Shown in pieces: positions 60,497 to 64,000 of a stretch of 64,000 bases of DNA. The notes under the pieces were generated by a model that was given only the letters and a program-made list of their open reading frames with translations, did not search any database and was not told where the DNA came from. Source of the stretch: Gammaproteobacteria bacterium. Lineage in GTDB: Bacteria; Pseudomonadota; Gammaproteobacteria; Natronospirales; REEB76. Position 1 is the stretch's first letter. Each line of letters starts with the position of its first letter. The translations under genes and the position numbers were made by a program. The stretch spans positions 186,001-250,000 of the forward strand of contig DASVOS010000004.1 of assembly GCA_036383255.1 (NCBI GenBank). Direction: 5' to 3'.

Positions 60497-60555
60497 CCGG
60501 CGTTTTGCGCTAGGCTTACTACCCCCTTCCGCCTCCGCCCAAGCGAGCCCCCACC

Positions 60556-60849
60556 ATGAAGGCCCTCAAACCCGCCCAGGTGCGTGAACTCATCGGCTTC
60601 GCCGAGAAGGGCGAGCTCGACAACGTGGTGGGCGTGCTGGTGCGGCTCGACAAGGACCAGCTCGCCGAGCTCAAGGCCGTGCTCTGGCTCGGCAAGGACG
60701 GCCACACGCCCAAGCACTGGGAAGCGCTGGTGATCCAGGCCCGCGCCAAGCTCGACAAGGACACGGTGCAATTCCTCGCCGAGGAGAAGAACCTGGGCGC
60801 TGACCTGCACAAGGGCATGGACATGCTGGAGAACTCGGGACGCATCTGA
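60556..60849 (+). CDS. DUF3775 protein
   Basis: A 97-residue protein matching DUF3775: IGFAEKGELDNVVGVLVRLDKDQLAELKAVLWLGKDG near the start and LAEEKNLGADLHKGMDML near the end. It has no signal or membrane segment. Function unknown. No strong ribosome site is visible before the ATG. Confidence 0.8.
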   Translation: MKALKPAQVRELIGFAEKGELDNVVGVLVRLDKDQLAELKAVLWLGKDGHTPKHWEALVIQARAKLDKDTVQFLAEEKNLGADLHKGMDMLENSGRI

Positions 60850-60958
60850 ACGGCGCGACCGCGCCCCTGCGCTAAAGTTCCGATACTAACTGCCTAGTAG
60901 GCCGCGATGCCGCGGTCTATGCTTGGGTCTCCGCGCCATCCTTCCAGGAGACTCACCG

Positions 60959-63154
60959 ATGCGACGCACTTTCTGGGTGTCCCTGATCCTTTCCCTGTTC
61001 CCGCTGCTGGCCGTCGCGAGGCCCGTCCCGCCCATGGCCACGGTGGGCGCCGCGCTGGCCGCGCAGAAGATCTCGCCCTCGGTGACCTATCCCGCGACGC
61101 GGCGCGACGACACCGTGGACGACTATCACGGCGTGAAGGTGCCGGCGCCCTACCAGTGGATGGAGGACCAGGACAGCCCCGAGGTCGCGAAGTGGGTGGA
61201 AGAGCAGAACACGCTCACCTTCTCCTACCTCGACCGCATCCCCGAGCGGCCCTGGATGCAGTCGCGCCTCAAGGAGCTGTGGAACTACGCGAAGGTGACC
61301 ACGCCCTACCGCATCGGCGGCAAGCTGTTCTTCACCAAGAACAGCGGCCTGCAGAACCAGGCGGTGATCTACATGCAGGGCCCCGGCGACAAGGAGCCGG
61401 TGATGGTGATGGACCCCAACGCGCTCTCGCCGGACGGCTCGGTGGCGCTGCTCACCTGGGCGCCCTCCAACGACGCCCGTTACTTCGCGTACGGCCTCTC
61501 CCAGGGCGGCTCGGACTGGATCGAGATGCACGTGCGGGACCTTCGCACCGGCAAGGACACCGCGGACGTGGTGAAGTGGATCAAGTTCTCGGGCCTGAGC
61601 TGGACCGACGACGGCAAGGGCTTCTTCTACTCGCGCTATCCGACGCCGGCGGAGGGCAAGGTCTTAAGCAACGAGATCAAGGATCACACCCTCTACTACC
61701 ACGCCCTCGGCACTCCCCAGAGCGCCGACAAGCTGGTGTACGCGCGGCCGGACTTGGCCCACTGGATCGTCAACGGCTCGGTGTCGGAGGACGGCCGCTA
61801 CCTCTACGTGATCCTGAGCGACGGCAGCTCCGCCAACAACGAGCTGTTCTACGCGGACCTGGGCGACCCGAAGCATCCCGACATCGGCGCCGCCATCAAG
61901 CCGCTCTACACCGCGAACGACGCGGCCTACACCCCGCTCGACCACATCGGCGACACGCTGTACCTGCAGACCAGCCACGGCGCGCCCAAGTACAAGATCG
62001 TCTCGTTCAAGCTCTCGGATCCCGTGCCGGAGCACTGGAAGACGCTGGTGCCGGAAGGCGCCGACCTGATCCAGTCTTCGTTCCTGGTCGGCGGCAAGAT
62101 CGCGGTGGGCTATCTAAAGGATGCCCACAGCGAACTGCATCTCTACAGCACGGAGGGCAAGGACCAGGGTGCGCTCAAGCTCCCCGGCATCGGCGCTGTG
62201 ATCGGCTTCAGCGGCCGCACCGACACGCAGGAGCTCTTCTATAGCTTCGCGTCCTATCTCTATCCCACCACCGTCTACCACTACGACATGAAGACGGCCG
62301 CCACCGACACCTTCTTCGCGCCCAAGGTGCCGTTCGACCCCTCTCAGTACGAGACACGCCAGGTGTTCTTCAAGTCCAAGGACGGCACCCGCGTGCCCAT
62401 GTTCATCACCGCCAGGAAGGGCCTCAAGCTCGACGGCAGCCACCCGACGCTGCTCTACGCCTACGGCGGCTTCGACATCAGCATCACGCCCTCCTTCAAC
62501 CCCATCCTGCCGGTGTGGCTGGAGCTCGGCGGCGTGTACGCGGTGGCGAACCTGCGCGGCGGCGGCGAGTATGGCGAGGCCTGGCACGAGGCCGGCATGC
62601 TCGGCAAGAAGCAGAACGTGTTCGACGACTTCGCCAGCGCCGCGAAGTACCTGGTGGATGAGAAGGTCACCTCCACAGCCAAGCTCGGCATCTCCGGTTA
62701 CTCCAACGGCGGCCTCCTGGTCGGCGCCAGCATCACCCAGAACCCGCAGCTCTTCGGCGCGGCCTACGGCGGCGCGGGCGTGATGGACATGCTGCGCTAC
62801 CAGAAGTTCTCCGGCGGCAGCCTGTGGGCACCGGAGTACGGCGACTCCGACGATCCGAAGGCCTTCCAGTGGCTGCGCGCCTATTCGCCGCTGGAGAACC
62901 TCAAGCCCGGCACCTGCTACCCGCCGACGCTGCTCACCACCGCCGACCATGACGACCGGGTGGTGCCGAGCCACTCCTACAAGTTCGCGGCGGCGCTGCA
63001 GCAGGCCCAGGGCTGCGACAACCCGGTGCTGATCCGCATCGAGACCAAGACCAGCCACAACTACATGCCCACCGACAAGCGCATCGCGCAGACGGCGGAC
63101 GTATGGGCGTTCCTGGCCTACAGCCTCGGCATCCAGGAAGCACCCAAGCACTGA
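60959..63154 (+). CDS. Exported prolyl oligopeptidase (S9A)
   Basis: A 731-residue exported serine peptidase. A signal peptide (MRRTFWVSLILSLFPLLAVA) is followed by the helical start of the catalytic domain (YPATRRDDTVDDYHGVKVPAPYQWMED, in family order), a seven-bladed propeller (about 110-440), and the hydrolase domain. The nucleophile lies in GYSNGGLLVG, the aspartate in HDDRVVPSHSYKF, and the histidine in TKTSHNYMP. It cuts after proline in short peptides. AGGAG precedes ATG 60959. A long hairpin terminator follows. Confidence 0.93.
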   Translation: MRRTFWVSLILSLFPLLAVARPVPPMATVGAALAAQKISPSVTYPATRRDDTVDDYHGVKVPAPYQWMEDQDSPEVAKWVEEQNTLTFSYLDRIPERPWMQSRLKELWNYAKVTTPYRIGGKLFFTKNSGLQNQAVIYMQGPGDKEPVMVMDPNALSPDGSVALLTWAPSNDARYFAYGLSQGGSDWIEMHVRDLRTGKDTADVVKWIKFSGLSWTDDGKGFFYSRYPTPAEGKVLSNEIKDHTLYYHALGTPQSADKLVYARPDLAHWIVNGSVSEDGRYLYVILSDGSSANNELFYADLGDPKHPDIGAAIKPLYTANDAAYTPLDHIGDTLYLQTSHGAPKYKIVSFKLSDPVPEHWKTLVPEGADLIQSSFLVGGKIAVGYLKDAHSELHLYSTEGKDQGALKLPGIGAVIGFSGRTDTQELFYSFASYLYPTTVYHYDMKTAATDTFFAPKVPFDPSQYETRQVFFKSKDGTRVPMFITARKGLKLDGSHPTLLYAYGGFDISITPSFNPILPVWLELGGVYAVANLRGGGEYGEAWHEAGMLGKKQNVFDDFASAAKYLVDEKVTSTAKLGISGYSNGGLLVGASITQNPQLFGAAYGGAGVMDMLRYQKFSGGSLWAPEYGDSDDPKAFQWLRAYSPLENLKPGTCYPPTLLTTADHDDRVVPSHSYKFAAALQQAQGCDNPVLIRIETKTSHNYMPTDKRIAQTADVWAFLAYSLGIQEAPKH

Positions 63155-63167
63155 CCGCTTGAGATCC

Positions 63168-63233
63168 AGCCCCGCCGGGTGGATGCGCCGCGTACTAAAT
63201 AAACGCGGTGCTCCGGCGGCGGGGCTTTTCTTT
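63168..63233 (+). terminator. Long hairpin terminator after the prolyl oligopeptidase gene
   Basis: AGCCCCGCCGG (63168-63178) pairs with CCGGCGGCGGGGCT (63213-63226) with a small bulge; inside, GCGCCGCGT (63185-63193) pairs with ACGCGGTGC (63203-63211) with one G-T. TTTTCTTT follows the outer stem. Confidence 0.78.
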
Positions 63234-63306
63234 GGCCAAAGCCCGCGCCGGATCCGGCTTGACGCTCCATAATGGATGCAGGGGTTAAGGGACGGAGATC
63301 CCGAGA

Positions 63307-63873
63307 GTGGATGACGCCGAGATCGAGCGCCAGCGCATCAAGAACATGTCGCGGGTCACTTCCCGTGGCGTGGACGCCTGCCTCAAGGACAACGAGGCGG
63401 CGCGGGTGGAGCTGGAGATCCTGCTGGGAGGCCCGCACGCCAAGGCGGTGGTGTTGGCGATCCTGGAGGTGGCCGGCGCCGCCAGCAACGCCATCAGGCG
63501 CAACGCAAGGTTGTGGCAGCCCTTCGGGCCGCGCGAGAACTTCCTCTACGAGCTCGTCACGGACCGCAGCGACGCCGGCGTGCGGCGGGTGAAGAACCTC
63601 CTGGACGCGGGCTGGGACCCGAACCTGAAGGTCGAGGGGACACACCGCACCGCGCTCATGCAGGTGACCAACGCCTGGAACCCCACCAACCGCGACCTCG
63701 CGGCCATGCTGCTCGCCGCGGGCGCGGACCCGGAGGCGCGCTCCGCCGGCGGACAGACCGCGCTCGACTTCGCGCCGGTCTCCATGCGCAACTTCGTGCA
63801 GAACCTCGTGCGGGACATCGAGCAGGACACCACCAACCGCTCGGCGATCACCAGCACCAAGGACCCGATCTAG
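63307..63873 (+). CDS. Ankyrin-repeat protein
   Basis: A 188-residue cytoplasmic protein. Two ankyrin repeats are visible: VRRVKNLLDAGWDPNLKVEGTHRTALMQVT and NRDLAAMLLAAGADPEARSAGGQTALDFA, in order. The N-terminal 100 residues are helical and unassigned. Start GTG 63307 has GGAG nine bases upstream. Its stop codon interlocks with the stop of the convergent gene (CTAG at 63870-63873). Function unknown. Confidence 0.8.
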   Translation: MDDAEIERQRIKNMSRVTSRGVDACLKDNEAARVELEILLGGPHAKAVVLAILEVAGAASNAIRRNARLWQPFGPRENFLYELVTDRSDAGVRRVKNLLDAGWDPNLKVEGTHRTALMQVTNAWNPTNRDLAAMLLAAGADPEARSAGGQTALDFAPVSMRNFVQNLVRDIEQDTTNRSAITSTKDPI

Positions 63874-64000
63874 ATCTCGATCAGGCCGTCCGAGAGCTCG
63901 TCGCGGTCGTCCGCCGCGCGCGGGTAGTGCTCCGCCATGGCGTCGCCGATGGCGCCGATGGCGGCGCTGAATCCCTCCGTCACCTCGCCGCGTCGCACCT
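63870..64000 (-). CDS. 3' end of a gene, probably a TPM-domain protein
   Basis: Only the last 42 codons lie in the window: they end with VTEGFSAAIGAIGDAMAEHY, then PRAADDRDELSDGLIEI. The EHYPR...DDRDELSDG pattern resembles the C terminus of TPM-domain (TLP18.3/Psb32-type) proteins; this is recognised from a short stretch and is tentative. The coding frame is open to the right edge. Confidence 0.5.
   Translation of the reverse strand, partial: VRRGEVTEGFSAAIGAIGDAMAEHYPRAADDRDELSDGLIEI

Overview
This is a GC-rich bacterial chromosome segment with dense coding, short gaps and no rRNA, tRNA, CRISPR array, insertion sequence or prophage that I can recognise. The gene content (SerA of the E. coli type, FadE, GspA/GspB, YajQ, PsiE, MipA/OmpV, DUF4286-DUF3667 and DUF962 proteins, and many GGDEF/EAL proteins) points to a gammaproteobacterium, probably close to the Xanthomonadales/Nevskiales. 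That placement is inferred from families, not from a marker gene.

Layout. 1-1910: the end of purT, a CPBP protease and yajQ (+). 8586-1911: one eight-gene minus-strand operon, the most system-like locus here. It encodes an exported protein with four 28-residue repeats, a YtrA-type GntR repressor, an ABC-2 ATPase and permease, a BON lipoprotein, two paralogous DUF4097-like exported proteins and a beta-lactamase-fold hydrolase. Its promoter carries a near-palindromic operator built on GTGTTATAG. The same half-site, with the same promoter geometry, precedes another DUF4097 gene 30 kb away at 39151. I propose a GntR-controlled envelope regulon. 8950-14434: mdh, a run of hairpins, a thioesterase, fadE and a DUF4286-DUF3667 fusion. 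14675-19775: two convergent cyclic-di-GMP genes. 19924-29972: DUF4136 lipoprotein, dinB, gspA-gspB, a FakA-DegV fusion, an M28 peptidase, a REC-REC-GGDEF regulator and a Cys/Met-metabolism PLP enzyme. 30004-40356: an S9 peptidase, an acetyl-CoA hydrolase family gene starting on top of the previous terminator, a 14-repeat FG-GAP surface protein with a GlyGly-CTERM-like tail, an M28 peptidase and the DUF4097 gene.

40357-50945: endonuclease V with no normal start codon, a fused phosphoserine phosphatase-phosphoglycerate dehydrogenase, murB, small enzymes, MipA, an esterase, psiE, and a TetR gene overlapping an Lnt-like acyltransferase gene. 50963-53509: a membrane GGDEF-EAL protein. 57976-53790: an operon for a glutaryl-CoA dehydrogenase-like enzyme, a HAD hydrolase and an alpha-beta fused 2-oxoacid dehydrogenase E1. 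58122-64000: an ACT-malic enzyme, DUF962, hotdog and DUF3775 proteins, prolyl oligopeptidase, an ankyrin protein and the end of a probable TPM-domain gene.

Themes. Envelope maintenance dominates (ABC operon, BON, MurB, MipA, Lnt-like, type II secretion accessory proteins). Cyclic-di-GMP signalling is dense: four GGDEF proteins plus YajQ. Several enzymes are natural fusions (SerB-SerA, FakA-DegV, E1 alpha-beta, ACT-malic). Two intergenic regions share a two-hairpin repeat.
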